From assembly GCF_902859695.1 (NCBI RefSeq), contig NZ_CADIJL010000003.1, positions 397,461 through 461,460 of the forward strand: a DNA stretch of 64,000 nucleotides, in the 5' to 3' direction. The stretch's first letter is position 1, and each line of letters starts with the position of its first letter. The notes under the pieces are model-generated. The model was not told the origin of the DNA, searched no databases, and saw only the letters and a program-made list of their open reading frames with translations. Source of the DNA: Achromobacter ruhlandii. GTDB lineage: Bacteria > Pseudomonadota > Gammaproteobacteria > Burkholderiales > Burkholderiaceae_B. Made by a program: the position numbers and the translations under genes. Positions 37,743 through 46,655 of this stretch are shown here, piece after piece.

Positions 37743-38825
37743 ATGAAATCTTCCATGCGCAGCCGGCTGGAGCATCTGTGTCACCGCCTGATCGAGGTGG
37801 ACGCGCTGCTGGCCGAACCGGAAACCGCGGCCGACATGGACCGCTTCCGCAAGCTTTCGCGCGAGCGCGCCGAGCTGGAGCCGGTGGTCGAGGCCTTCAC
37901 CGCTTTCGTGCGCGGCGAGGAAGACCTGGCGACCGCGCAGGAGATGCTGTCCGATCCCGAGCTGAAGGCGATGGCCGAGGACGAGATCAAGAGCGGCCGC
38001 GTCAAGCTCGAATCGCTGGAAGCGGCGCTGCAATTGCTGCTACTGCCGCGCGACCCCAATGACGGCCGCAGCGTGTTCCTGGAAATCCGCGCCGGCACCG
38101 GCGGCGATGAAAGCGCGCTGTTCTCGGGCGACCTGCTGCGCATGTACACGCGCTACGCCGAGCAGCGCGGCTGGCGCGTCGAGCTGATGTCGGAAAGCCC
38201 GTCGGAGCTGGGCGGCTACAAGGAAGTGATCGCGCGCATCGAAGGCGACGGCGCCTATGGCCGCCTGAAATTCGAATCGGGCGCGCACCGCGTGCAGCGC
38301 GTGCCCGCCACCGAGGCGCAGGGCCGCATCCACACCTCGGCCTGCACGGTGGCCATCATGGCCGAAGCCGACGAGATGTCGGAGATCGTCATCAACCCGA
38401 GCGACCTGCGCATCGACACCTTCCGCGCCAGCGGCGCGGGCGGCCAGCACATCAACAAGACCGATTCGGCCGTGCGCATCACGCACTTGCCCACCGGACT
38501 GGTGGTGGAATGCCAGGACGACCGCTCGCAGCACCGCAACAAGGACAAGGCCATGCAGGTGCTGGCCGCGCGCCTTAAGGACAAGGAAACGCGCGAGCGC
38601 CAGAGCAAGGAAGCGGCCGAGCGCAAGAGCCTGATCGGCTCCGGCGACCGTTCCGAGCGTATCCGCACCTACAACTTCCCGCAGGGCCGCGTCACCGACC
38701 ACCGCATCAACCTGACGCTGTACAAGCTGCAGCAGATCATGGAAGGCGATCTGGAGGAGCTGACCGGCGCCCTGATCGCCGAGCACCAGGCCGAGCAGCT
38801 GGCGGCGCTGGGCGACGATATCTGA
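37743..38825 (+). CDS. prfA: peptide chain release factor 1
   Basis: RF1 ends translation at UAA and UAG. The 360-residue protein contains the GGQ catalytic motif ([18 protein letters not shown]) and the stop-codon-reading PAT tripeptide ([14 protein letters not shown]). Length is normal. It lies 82 bp after hemA and 38 bp before prmC, whose product methylates the GGQ glutamine. Confidence 0.97.
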   Translation: MKSSMRSRLEHLCHRLIEVDALLAEPETAADMDRFRKLSRERAELEPVVEAFTAFVRGEEDLATAQEMLSDPELKAMAEDEIKSGRVKLESLEAALQLLLLPRDPNDGRSVFLEIRAGTGGDESALFSGDLLRMYTRYAEQRGWRVELMSESPSELGGYKEVIARIEGDGAYGRLKFESGAHRVQRVPATEAQGRIHTSACTVAIMAEADEMSEIVINPSDLRIDTFRASGAGGQHINKTDSAVRITHLPTGLVVECQDDRSQHRNKDKAMQVLAARLKDKETRERQSKEAAERKSLIGSGDRSERIRTYNFPQGRVTDHRINLTLYKLQQIMEGDLEELTGALIAEHQAEQLAALGDDI

Positions 38826-38863
38826 GCGGCTGGCGGGCCCCCTTCGGCGAGCACCCTTCGACC

Positions 38864-39691
38864 ATGACGACCCAGATCAAGAGCCTGTTGCTGGATACGC
38901 GCCTGCCCCGGCTCGAGGTGCGCATGCTGCTCGAGCACGTGCTGGCCAAGCCGCGCGCCTGGCTGCTGGCGCATGACACCGATCCGCTGGCGCCGGAAAC
39001 GGCCGCGGCCTACCAGGCGCTGGCGCAGCGCCGCCTGGCCGGCGAGCCGATGGCCTATCTGCTGGGCCAGCGCGAGTTCATGGGGCACATGTTCCGCGTC
39101 ACGCCCGACGTGCTGATCCCGCGCCCGGACACCGAGGTGCTGGTGGAAACCGCGCTGGAATGCGTGGCCGGACAGTCCGCGCCCGCCGTGCTGGACCTGG
39201 GCACGGGCAGCGGCGCCATCGCCATCTCGATCGCCCTGGCGCGCCGTGATGCCCGCGTGATGGCCAGCGACGTCAGCGCCGCCGCGCTGGCCGTGGCCGC
39301 GGGCAATGCCTGGGAGCTGACGGCCTCGGTGCGCTTCGTCGAGGGCAGCTGGTACGACGCGGTGCCGGCAGGCGAGGGCTTCGACCTGATCGTGTCCAAC
39401 CCGCCCTATGTCGCCAGCGACGATCCGCACCTGGGGCAGGGCGACGTGCGCTTCGAGCCGCGTGGCGCGTTGACCGACGGCGCCGATGGCCTGGAAGACC
39501 TGCGCCGCATCGTGGCTGGCGCCCATCGCCACCTGAAGGCGGGGGGCGCGCTGTGGATGGAGCACGGTTGGGACCAGGCCGAGGCCGTGCGCGGCCTGCT
39601 GGCCGCCGCGGGCTTCACGGACGTCCACAGCCGGCGCGACCTGGCCGCTATCGAGCGCATTTCCGGCGGACGCTGGCCGGGGCGCGGCTGA
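38864..39691 (+). CDS. prmC: release factor glutamine methyltransferase PrmC
   Basis: The 275-residue SAM-dependent enzyme has the NPPY active-site motif (IVSNPPYVAS) that holds the glutamine, and the SAM loop DLGTGSGAIAIS. It N5-methylates the GGQ glutamine of RF1 and RF2. Position directly after prfA is the classic arrangement and supports the call. Confidence 0.96.
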   Translation: MTTQIKSLLLDTRLPRLEVRMLLEHVLAKPRAWLLAHDTDPLAPETAAAYQALAQRRLAGEPMAYLLGQREFMGHMFRVTPDVLIPRPDTEVLVETALECVAGQSAPAVLDLGTGSGAIAISIALARRDARVMASDVSAAALAVAAGNAWELTASVRFVEGSWYDAVPAGEGFDLIVSNPPYVASDDPHLGQGDVRFEPRGALTDGADGLEDLRRIVAGAHRHLKAGGALWMEHGWDQAEAVRGLLAAAGFTDVHSRRDLAAIERISGGRWPGRG

Positions 39692-39786
39692 CGCCGGGCC
39701 GGCGATTTGTAACCGGCAGCCGCGCCGCAAGCGGCCGATTCCCGGGGGCGGCCCCGGGGTATCCGGGACGAAATCCCGCCTGTACC

Positions 39787-39792
39787 TATAAT
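39787..39792 (+). promoter_or_regulatory. -10 element of grxD
   Basis: A perfect TATAAT lies 38 bp before the grxD start. A convincing -35 is not seen. The GC-rich hairpin CCCGGGGGCGGCCCCGGG just upstream could separate grxD from prmC transcription. Confidence 0.45.
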
Positions 39793-39830
39793 TGGCGTAT
39801 TCCGTTATGCCTCCTGTCCAAGAGACCACC

Positions 39831-40157
39831 ATGAGCGACGTTCAAGAATTCATCCGCGAAACCGTGACCCAGCACCCCGTCGTGCTGTTCATGAAGGGCA
39901 CCGCCCAATTCCCGCAATGCGGCTTTTCCGGCAAGGCCATCCAGATCCTCAAGAGCTGTGGCGTCAAGAAGCTGGTCACCGTGAATGTGCTGGAGGACGA
40001 CGAAGTCCGCCAGGGCATCAAGGAATTCTCGAACTGGCCCACCATTCCGCAGTTGTACGTGGCCGGCGAATTCATCGGCGGTTCGGACATCATGAATGAG
40101 ATGAACGAGTCGGGCGAGCTCAAGACCCTGCTGGAGCAATCCGGCGCCACGGCCTGA
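39831..40157 (+). CDS. grxD: monothiol glutaredoxin GrxD
   Basis: The 108-residue protein has the CGFS active site ([14 protein letters not shown]) and the glutathione-binding [19 protein letters not shown]. Monothiol CGFS glutaredoxins carry [2Fe-2S] clusters between assembly and target proteins. The start at 39831 ([12 protein letters not shown]) fits the family. An upstream in-frame ATG at 39807 is less likely. It has its own -10 element. Confidence 0.95.
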   Translation: MSDVQEFIRETVTQHPVVLFMKGTAQFPQCGFSGKAIQILKSCGVKKLVTVNVLEDDEVRQGIKEFSNWPTIPQLYVAGEFIGGSDIMNEMNESGELKTLLEQSGATA

Positions 40158-40161
40158 TTCC

Positions 40162-40725
40162 ATGCGGCGACTGGTCGTCGGCATCACGGGGGCCACCGGC
40201 TCCCTGTACGCGGTGCGCATGCTGCAGGCGCTGCGCGGCGTGGACGACGTCGAGACGCACCTCGTGGTGTCGGCCTCGGGCGTGCTGAACATCAAGCACG
40301 AACTCGATGTCAGCCGCCATGATGTCTACGCGCTGGCCGACCACGTGCACAGCGTGCGCGATGTGGGCGCCACGCTGGCCAGCGGCGCGTTCCAGACGGC
40401 CGGCATGGTCATCGTGCCGTGCTCGATGCGCACGCTGGCGGCCGTGGCCCATGGCCTGTCCGACAACCTCATCACGCGCGCGGCCGACGTTACGCTCAAG
40501 GAGCGCCGCCGCCTGGTGATGATGGTGCGCGAAACGCCATTCAATCTGGCGCACCTGCGCAACATGACCGCCGTCACCGAGATGGGCGGCATCGTGTTCC
40601 CGCCGCTGCCGGCGTTCTATCACCGGCCGGCCAGCATCGAAGAGATGGTGGACCACACCGTGGCCCGGGTGCTGGAGCTGTTCGACATCCATGTGCCCGG
40701 TCCGCACTGGGAAGGCATGAAATAA
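40162..40725 (+). CDS. ubiX: flavin prenyltransferase UbiX
   Basis: UbiX prenylates FMN to make the cofactor of the UbiD decarboxylase in ubiquinone synthesis. The 187-residue protein has the flavoprotein start VVGITGATGSLYAV, the IVPCSMRTLAAVAHG segment and RETPFNLAHLRNM. It starts 4 bp after grxD, so both are on one transcript, and ends before a strong terminator. Confidence 0.95.
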   Translation: MRRLVVGITGATGSLYAVRMLQALRGVDDVETHLVVSASGVLNIKHELDVSRHDVYALADHVHSVRDVGATLASGAFQTAGMVIVPCSMRTLAAVAHGLSDNLITRAADVTLKERRRLVMMVRETPFNLAHLRNMTAVTEMGGIVFPPLPAFYHRPASIEEMVDHTVARVLELFDIHVPGPHWEGMK

Positions 40726-40757
40726 GCGCCGTCGCGGCCCACGGGCCGTGAAGGTCA

Positions 40758-40787
40758 AACGCCCCGGGGTATCCCCGGGGCGTTTTC
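40758..40787 (+). terminator. terminator after ubiX
   Basis: ACGCCCCGGGG TAT CCCCGGGGCGT is an 11-bp perfect stem followed by TTTCGTTTT. It lies 33 bp after the ubiX stop. Confidence 0.85.
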
Positions 40788-40829
40788 GTTTTGTCTTGCG
40801 TGTGGTTGCCGTGGTTCAGCGCGCCGCGA

Positions 40830-41909
40830 TCACGCCACCAGCCCCAGGCCGTTCAGGGCCGCCAGGTTCTCCGGCCAGCGGCGCGCGCGGGCGTTCTGCA
40901 GTTCGATGCGGGCCCAGGCCATCCAGCCGGCCCACTCGATGCGCTTGTCCCAGGCGGTGCCCCAGGCCTGCAAGGCAGCCAGGCCGGCGGCCGCGTGGCC
41001 TTCGGCGGCTTCGAAGTCGCCCGCCGTCAGCGCCAGTTGCGCCAGCAGCAGGCGCGGCTCGGCGACCCACGGGTTGTGCGCCACCGCGGCTTCCAGCATG
41101 TGGCGCGCGGTGTCCATTTCGGTCTGCGGGTGCATGCGGGTGACGACCTGCCAGTAGAGCGCGCTGGCGGCGGCCTCGTCGCGCGGGCTGAGCGTGGCGC
41201 GGCAATGGTCGAACGCGGGTGGCACGGGGATGCCGGTATCGGCCGGCAGCGTCGACAGCGGCACCAGCAGGTGCGACAGCATCGACAGGATGTTCGACGG
41301 CGGCTTCAGCGGGCCGGGCCACAGCGAGGCGGCCCAGTGTGATTTGAGGTCGCGGCGCTGCTGCTGCGGATAGCCGGCGAAGATCTCGTCCTGCCAGCTG
41401 TGCCACTGTTCGCCGATGTCGGCGGCCGACACCACGATGAAGGCGGCGACCTGGCGCGGCGTGAAGGTGAAGACCTGGCCGTCGGCCCCTTCCAGCGTCA
41501 GCCCCTCGGGCCCCTGGCCCTGGCCCTGGCCTTGCAGGATGGCCTGCACGAAGCGGGTGCGCGGCATGGCGCAGAACAGGCTGACCCATTCCTCGGCTTC
41601 GGCGCCCAGCGCCTCGCGCAGCGTGCTGCGTTCGCGCTCGCGGTCGAACAGGGTGAGATCGACGTACTCGTTGCCATACACGCTGTGGAACAGGCCCAGC
41701 AGCCGCACTTCGCGCGGCTGGTTCCACAGCGCCAGGGTGCGGTAGACGCCCAGCAGGTGGTGCTTGAAGGTGCCGGCCTTGTGCCAGTCTTCGCCGGCGC
41801 TGCGGGCAAACAGCAGGTCGAGCAGGACGGGCAGGTCGGCATCGACGGCGGCATAGTGGTCGGCCAGCAGGGCGCGCGCGTGCGGATGCAGTTCGTTGGG
41901 GGTGGACAT
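40830..41909 (-). CDS. DUF6817-like protein with TPR-like C-terminal half
   Basis: The 359-residue protein has an N-terminal domain with the pattern GTFKHHLLGVYRTLALW and LFHSVYGNEYVDL, whose histidines recall HD-type metal sites and DUF6817. The C-terminal ~150 residues are helical with TPR-like spacing (LEAAVAHNPWVAEPRLLLAQ, AEGHAAAGLAAL). A QGQGQGQG tract near residue 130 comes from a CCCTGG microsatellite. No signal peptide is seen. Function is unknown. It stands alone, convergent with ubiX. Confidence 0.7.
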   Translation of the reverse strand: MSTPNELHPHARALLADHYAAVDADLPVLLDLLFARSAGEDWHKAGTFKHHLLGVYRTLALWNQPREVRLLGLFHSVYGNEYVDLTLFDRERERSTLREALGAEAEEWVSLFCAMPRTRFVQAILQGQGQGQGPEGLTLEGADGQVFTFTPRQVAAFIVVSAADIGEQWHSWQDEIFAGYPQQQRRDLKSHWAASLWPGPLKPPSNILSMLSHLLVPLSTLPADTGIPVPPAFDHCRATLSPRDEAAASALYWQVVTRMHPQTEMDTARHMLEAAVAHNPWVAEPRLLLAQLALTAGDFEAAEGHAAAGLAALQAWGTAWDKRIEWAGWMAWARIELQNARARRWPENLAALNGLGLVA

Positions 41910-42089
41910 GACAATGACGGCAAGGGGTTGGGAATCCAGCCGCTATTGTGTCGTGCGCAAGCGTGCTTGTCATGGCGCGGCGCTTATATGGAAATACGCA
42001 TATCAATATGAAAATTCATCGCTTTCGGTTTTGAAGGACGCTCACTAGAATCCGGGGCTTCCCTTTCTTGTTCGATTGCCGAGATTCCC

Positions 42090-42887
42090 ATGCGTCTACG
42101 CCACACCCTGGCCGCCCTTGCCACCCTGATCGGATTCGCCGCCGCCGCGCCGGCCATGGCGCAGGACGCCGAACTGAAAGTCGGCGTGACCGTCGGCCCG
42201 CACGCCCAGATCGGCGAAGTGGTGCAGCAGGTCGCGGCCAGGCAGGGCCTGAAGGTCAAGCTGGTCGAGTTCAGCGATTTCATCCAGCCCAACGCCGCGC
42301 TGGACGCCAAGGAACTGGACCTGAACATCTACCAGCACAAGCCCTTCCTGGAATCGCAGAACAAGGCGCGCGGCTACAAGCTGGTGCCGGTGGCCACGGC
42401 CGTGGTGCAGCAGATGGGCATCTATTCCAAGCGCGTGAAGTCGCTGGACGACCTGCAGCCGGGCGCCAAGGTGGCGATCCCCAACGACCCGACCAACTGC
42501 GCCCGCGCGCTGCTGGTGCTGCAGGCGGCCAAGCTCATCAAGCTCAAGGACGGCGTGACCGTGACGGCCTCGCTGTTCGACGTGGTCGACAACCCCAAGA
42601 AGCTCAAGTTCGTCGAGATCGAGGCCGCGCAGCTGCCGCACTCGCTGGCCGACGTGGACGCCGCCGCGGTGAATTCGGCCTACGCCATCCCCGCCGGCCT
42701 GTCGCCCGCCAAGGACGCGCTGGCGCTGGAAAGCAAGGATGCGCCGTTCGCCGCCGTGGTCATCGCCGCGCGCGAGGACAACAAGAACGATCCGCGCATC
42801 GCGCGCTTCATCAAGGCCTACCAGTCCGACGAGGTGAAGGCCTTCGTGGCGCAGAAGTTCCCTGGCGCGTATTCCACCTCCTGGTAA
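42090..42887 (+). CDS. metQ: MetQ/NlpA-family methionine-type binding protein
   Basis: The 265-residue protein has a cleavable signal peptide (FAAAAPAMAQ) without a lipobox cysteine, so it should be a soluble periplasmic protein. The mature part is NlpA/MetQ-like (LKVGVTVGPHAQIGEVVQQ, LNIYQHKPFLESQNKARGYK, IPNDPTNCARALLVLQ). Members bind D/L-methionine for the MetNI ABC transporter, which is not nearby. The downstream acireductone dioxygenase supports a methionine or methylthio role. Confidence 0.85.
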   Translation: MRLRHTLAALATLIGFAAAAPAMAQDAELKVGVTVGPHAQIGEVVQQVAARQGLKVKLVEFSDFIQPNAALDAKELDLNIYQHKPFLESQNKARGYKLVPVATAVVQQMGIYSKRVKSLDDLQPGAKVAIPNDPTNCARALLVLQAAKLIKLKDGVTVTASLFDVVDNPKKLKFVEIEAAQLPHSLADVDAAAVNSAYAIPAGLSPAKDALALESKDAPFAAVVIAAREDNKNDPRIARFIKAYQSDEVKAFVAQKFPGAYSTSW

Positions 42888-42890
42888 GCG

Positions 42891-43430
42891 ATGTCGACGC
42901 TGACGATCTATCCGCAGGACGATCCAGCCGCCGGCCGGCGGCTGGATGACGCCGGCGAGATCCGGCGCGAGCTGGCCGCCATCGGGGTGACCTTCGAGCG
43001 CTGGCAGGCACGGGCGCCGGTGGCGCCCGGCGCGCCGCAGGCCGAAGTGCTGGCGGCGTATCGGCCCGAGATCGAACGGCTGGTGGCCGAGCGCGGCTAT
43101 CGCAGCGTCGACGTGGTCAGCCTGGACCCGGCGCATCCCGAGCGCGAGGCCTTGCGCCGCAAGTTCCTGGCCGAGCACACGCACGCCGATGATGAGGTGC
43201 GCTTCTTCGTCGCCGGCAGCGGCCTGTTCACGCTGCATGCCGCCGGCCGCGTCTACGCGGTGCTGTGTGAGCAGGATGACCTGATCTCGGTGCCAGCCGG
43301 CTTGCCACACTGGTTCGACATGGGCTCGGCGCCCGCGTTCACCTGTATCCGGCTATTCAATGATCCGGCGGGCTGGGTGGCGCGGTTCACGGGCGACGAG
43401 ATCGCCACGCGTTTTCCGGTGCTGCCCTGA
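42891..43430 (+). CDS. mtnD: acireductone dioxygenase (ARD, cupin)
   Basis: The 179-residue cupin has the metal-binding pattern HTHADDEVRFF and a distal histidine in VPAGLPHWFD, as in ARD. With iron the enzyme oxidises the acireductone of methionine salvage to the methionine 2-oxo precursor and formate; with nickel it makes an off-path product. It begins 3 bp after metQ, so both are co-expressed. Other salvage genes (mtnA, mtnB/C) are absent from the window. Confidence 0.9.
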   Translation: MSTLTIYPQDDPAAGRRLDDAGEIRRELAAIGVTFERWQARAPVAPGAPQAEVLAAYRPEIERLVAERGYRSVDVVSLDPAHPEREALRRKFLAEHTHADDEVRFFVAGSGLFTLHAAGRVYAVLCEQDDLISVPAGLPHWFDMGSAPAFTCIRLFNDPAGWVARFTGDEIATRFPVLP

Positions 43431-43541
43431 CGGCGCGAGGGCGCGGCGCGCCGTGACGACGCGGCCTGATCGTGTCCTTCGCCTCAAGCGGTCCGGCTAC
43501 GCGCCCGGACCGCGCCGCCGCGTTCTTCCTTGCGATTCGCT

Positions 43542-44357
43542 CTAAGCGTATTTGCCCGTCAGGCCCCCATCCACCAGCAGTTCCGTGCCGGTGATGTACG
43601 ACGCTTCATCCGACGCCAGGAACGCCACCGCGTTCGCCACTTCCCACGGCGTGCCCATGCGGCCCATCGGCACCTGCCGGTCGCGCGCCTTGCGCGCCGC
43701 CTCCAGGTCGTCCTTGGCGAACATGCCGGCCACGTTCTTCGCGACGCGCGGCGTATCGATCAGGCCCGGAATCACCGTGTTCACGCGAATGCCGTCGGCC
43801 GCGTATTGCTGCGCCGCCATGCGGGCGAAGTGGATAACCGCGGCCTTGCTGACGCTGTAGGCCAGGTGGGGATACCCGGTGTAGCGGATGCCGGCGATCG
43901 ACGATACGGTGACGATGGCGCCGCCGCCCTGTGCCCGCATCACGGGCGCCATCAGGCGCGTGGCGATCAGCAGGCTGGTGACGTTGACGCGCTGGATGTG
44001 ATCCCAATCCGCCAGGTCGATGTCTTCCGGGCCGCCGACCTTGCCGATGCCGGCGTTGGCCTGCAGCACGTCGATGCGGCCGTAGTGGCCGAGCGCCGCG
44101 TCCACGGCGGCCTGCATGGCGTCCGCGTCGGCCACGTCGGCCTGCACCGGCAGCGCCTGGCCGCCGGCGCGCTCGACTTCATGGGCCGCGTCCTCGGCCG
44201 CCGCCAGGTCGGCGTCCAGCGCGATGATGGCCGCGCCCTGGCGCGCCAGCGTCACGCAACTGGCCTTGCCGATGCTCCAGCCGGCGGCCGAGGAACCGGC
44301 GCCGGCCACCAGCGCGATCTTGCCCGCCAGCCGTGCGCCGGGCGCGGGCGGGATCAC
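43542..44357 (-). CDS. short-chain dehydrogenase/reductase
   Basis: The 271-residue SDR has an unusual cofactor loop (VAGAGSSAAGWSIGKA) in place of the plain TGxxxGxG, then NAGIG, a catalytic Ser in TVSSIAG and YSVSK. The C-terminus ITGTELLVDGG is typical. It should oxidise or reduce a hydroxyacyl compound or sugar. It overlaps the preceding citryl-CoA lyase-like gene by 4 bp and is the last gene of the minus-strand catabolic unit. Confidence 0.87.
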   Translation of the reverse strand: MIPPAPGARLAGKIALVAGAGSSAAGWSIGKASCVTLARQGAAIIALDADLAAAEDAAHEVERAGGQALPVQADVADADAMQAAVDAALGHYGRIDVLQANAGIGKVGGPEDIDLADWDHIQRVNVTSLLIATRLMAPVMRAQGGGAIVTVSSIAGIRYTGYPHLAYSVSKAAVIHFARMAAQQYAADGIRVNTVIPGLIDTPRVAKNVAGMFAKDDLEAARKARDRQVPMGRMGTPWEVANAVAFLASDEASYITGTELLVDGGLTGKYA

Positions 44358-45142
44358 GACGGTTCTCCGTTGCGCTGGTGCGACTTGCCCTTGCCGACGT
44401 AGGGAATGGCGTGGTCGATGGTTTCCCAGATAAAGCGGCCGCTCGGGCTCTGCTGCTCCTCGGCCACGTGCGACACCAGGCCGGCGGCGCGCGAGATGAC
44501 CGCAAAGCCGCGCATCAGCGCGGTGGGCACGCCGATCTCGCTGAGCAGCGCGGCGACCGCGCCAGTGGCGTTGATGGTGATGTGCTTGCCGTAGGTCTCG
44601 TCGATCGCCGCCGCCAGCAGCCGCAGCGCCTTGAGCGAATCACCGGGCAGGTCCGGCTCGGCCTCGGCCAGCGCCAGCAGCTTGATCGAGCGCGGGTCGT
44701 CGGGCTTGTGCAGGTGGTGGCCGAAGCCCGGCAGCGGCTGGCGGCTGGCGCGGAATTCCCGCGCGATCGCCAGCGCCTCGGCGCGGCCGTCGGCGGCCTG
44801 GCGGATGCGGTCCAGCAGGCGCGAGCAGTTCTCCATGGTGCCGACGAACTGGCTGCCGACCGCCATCAGGCCGGACGCCACCGCGCCCTGCAGGTTTTCG
44901 GGCGCGCTCATGTAGATCAGGCGGGTGGCGATGGCGCTGGGCGTGAGGCCATGCTCCATCAGGGTCACCAGCACCGCGTCGACGATGCGCATGTCCACCG
45001 GCCGCGCCTCGCGGCCCAGGATCTGCATGATCATGACTTCGGTGAAGGTCTTCTTGCCGATCAGGTCTTCCACCAGGTCGACGTCGCGGTACGACATGCC
45101 GGTGAGGTGATGGGCGCAGAGGCGGGTTTCGGGCGTGGTCAT
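44354..45142 (-). CDS. citryl-CoA lyase / citrate-synthase-fold protein
   Basis: The 262-residue protein has the small citrate synthase fold (LMEHGLTPSAIATRLIYMSAP, GFGHHLHKPDDPR, DETYGKHITINATGAVAALL), matching the CcsA/citryl-CoA lyase group more than full citrate synthase (~430 residues). Such enzymes cleave or form 3-hydroxy-3-carboxyacyl-CoA. The start at 45142 overlaps the acyl-CoA synthetase stop. It sits between a CoA ligase and an SDR, consistent with a ligase-lyase pathway for a hydroxy diacid. Confidence 0.8.
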   Translation of the reverse strand: MTTPETRLCAHHLTGMSYRDVDLVEDLIGKKTFTEVMIMQILGREARPVDMRIVDAVLVTLMEHGLTPSAIATRLIYMSAPENLQGAVASGLMAVGSQFVGTMENCSRLLDRIRQAADGRAEALAIAREFRASRQPLPGFGHHLHKPDDPRSIKLLALAEAEPDLPGDSLKALRLLAAAIDETYGKHITINATGAVAALLSEIGVPTALMRGFAVISRAAGLVSHVAEEQQSPSGRFIWETIDHAIPYVGKGKSHQRNGEPS

Positions 45143-46644
45143 GAAGACTCCTTGAGGGCCGCGTCGCGCACGGCGTTCTTGAGCACCTTGCCGACGGGCG
45201 AGCGCGGCAGGCTGGCGTGGAGGTGAATCTGCTTGGGCGTGGCGACCGGGCCGAGCAGGGCGCGCACGTGGGCCTTGAGCGCATCGGCGTCGGCCGCGAC
45301 GCCGGGATGCAGTTGCACCGCGGCGTGCACGGCCTCGCCCCATTTGTCGTCGGGCAGGCCGAACACCGAGCATTCGTAGACGGCCGGATGCGACGACAGC
45401 GCGTTCTCGACATCCACGGGATACACATTGAAGCCGCCGGTGATGATGACGTCGCGCAGGCGGTCCTTCAGGAACAGGTAGCCGCGTTCATCGATCAGGC
45501 CGGTGTCGCCCGTGTGCAGCCAGCCGTCGACGATGGTCTCGGCGGTCTTCTCGGGCAGGCGCCAGTAGCCCGACATCACCAGGTCGCCGCGCACCACCAC
45601 TTCGCCGATGGCGCCGCGCGGCAGCAGCGCGCCGGCCGGGTCCATGATGGCGACGTCCGACAGCCAGGTGACGCGGCCGACCGAGGCCCGGTTGTCGGGC
45701 GATTCCAGGTCGGCGGGGCGCAGCACCGTGACGATCTGCGGCGCCTCGGTCTGGCCGTAGGTGGTGCCCAGCACCGGGCCGAAGAAGGCGCGGGCGCGTT
45801 CGATTTTTTCGGGCGGCATGGGCGCGCCGCCATAGATCAGGTTGCGCAGCTTGGGGAAATCGGCGCGCGACACGCCCGGCTGCGCCATGATCATGTAGAT
45901 CAGCGTCGGCGGCATGAAGCTGAGCGTGCCGCCGCGTTCGCGGAAGGCGGCGGTGATGGCGGCCGGCGTGGCGCTGTCCAGCAGCACGTGCGCGCCGCCG
46001 CGCGCCAGCACGGGCAGCAGGTAGGTGCCCGTGCCGTGCGTCACCGGCGCGGCGACCACGTAGCGGTCCTCGTGCGTCAGGCCCCAACTGTGGATCTGGT
46101 TGATGATGGCGGCGTTCCAGGCGTGATAGGGCTGCATCACGCCCTTGGGCAGGCCGGTGGTGCCGCCGGTGAACTTGATTGCCTGGGTGGCCTCGCGCGG
46201 CAATGCGTGGCGCAGCGGCTCGCGACCGGCGCCGCCTTGCAGCAGGGCCTCGAAGGCCAGGCCGGCGATGTCCGGCGCCAGGCTGACGCGATGCGGCGCG
46301 CCCGCCGCCACCAGCGTGTCGCCGGCGTCGTCCACCATGACGATGGACGGCTCGGTGGCGTCCAGGATGCGCCCGATCTCGCGCGCCGTGCTGCGGGTGT
46401 TCAGCGGCACCCAGATCTTGCCGCTGGCCAGCACCGCCAGCAGCGCCAGGATATGACGGCTGGTGTTGCCCGCGCACAGGGCGACGCGGGTCTGTGGCGC
46501 CGGGTCCAGGTCCTGCAGCGCGGCGGCCAGCGCGCGCACGTCCGTGGCCAGCCGCGCATACGTCACCTGGCCCTCGGGCGCGTCCAGCGCCACGCGCTCC
46601 GGATACTGCTCGGCGGCGCGAAAAAAGAAATCTATCGGGTACAC
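45139..46644 (-). CDS. AMP-binding acyl-CoA synthetase
   Basis: The 501-residue enzyme has the adenylate-forming motifs FTGGTTGLPKGVM, YGQTEAPQIV, GWLHTGDTGLIDERGYLFLKDR and the catalytic lysine region SPVGKVLKN. It activates a carboxylic acid to its CoA thioester. I set the start at the GTG at 46644 (VYPIDFFFRAAEQYP), which has AGGAG upstream and follows the Bug gene stop by 11 bp. The substrate is probably the acid bound by that Bug protein. Confidence 0.88.
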   Translation of the reverse strand: MYPIDFFFRAAEQYPERVALDAPEGQVTYARLATDVRALAAALQDLDPAPQTRVALCAGNTSRHILALLAVLASGKIWVPLNTRSTAREIGRILDATEPSIVMVDDAGDTLVAAGAPHRVSLAPDIAGLAFEALLQGGAGREPLRHALPREATQAIKFTGGTTGLPKGVMQPYHAWNAAIINQIHSWGLTHEDRYVVAAPVTHGTGTYLLPVLARGGAHVLLDSATPAAITAAFRERGGTLSFMPPTLIYMIMAQPGVSRADFPKLRNLIYGGAPMPPEKIERARAFFGPVLGTTYGQTEAPQIVTVLRPADLESPDNRASVGRVTWLSDVAIMDPAGALLPRGAIGEVVVRGDLVMSGYWRLPEKTAETIVDGWLHTGDTGLIDERGYLFLKDRLRDVIITGGFNVYPVDVENALSSHPAVYECSVFGLPDDKWGEAVHAAVQLHPGVAADADALKAHVRALLGPVATPKQIHLHASLPRSPVGKVLKNAVRDAALKESS

Positions 46645-46655
46645 CCTGGTGCTCC

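Noticed and set aside
41511..41535. CCCTGG microsatellite as a phase-variable switch
   Set aside because: The unit is 6 bp, so copy changes keep the frame and only alter the Gln-Gly tract length.
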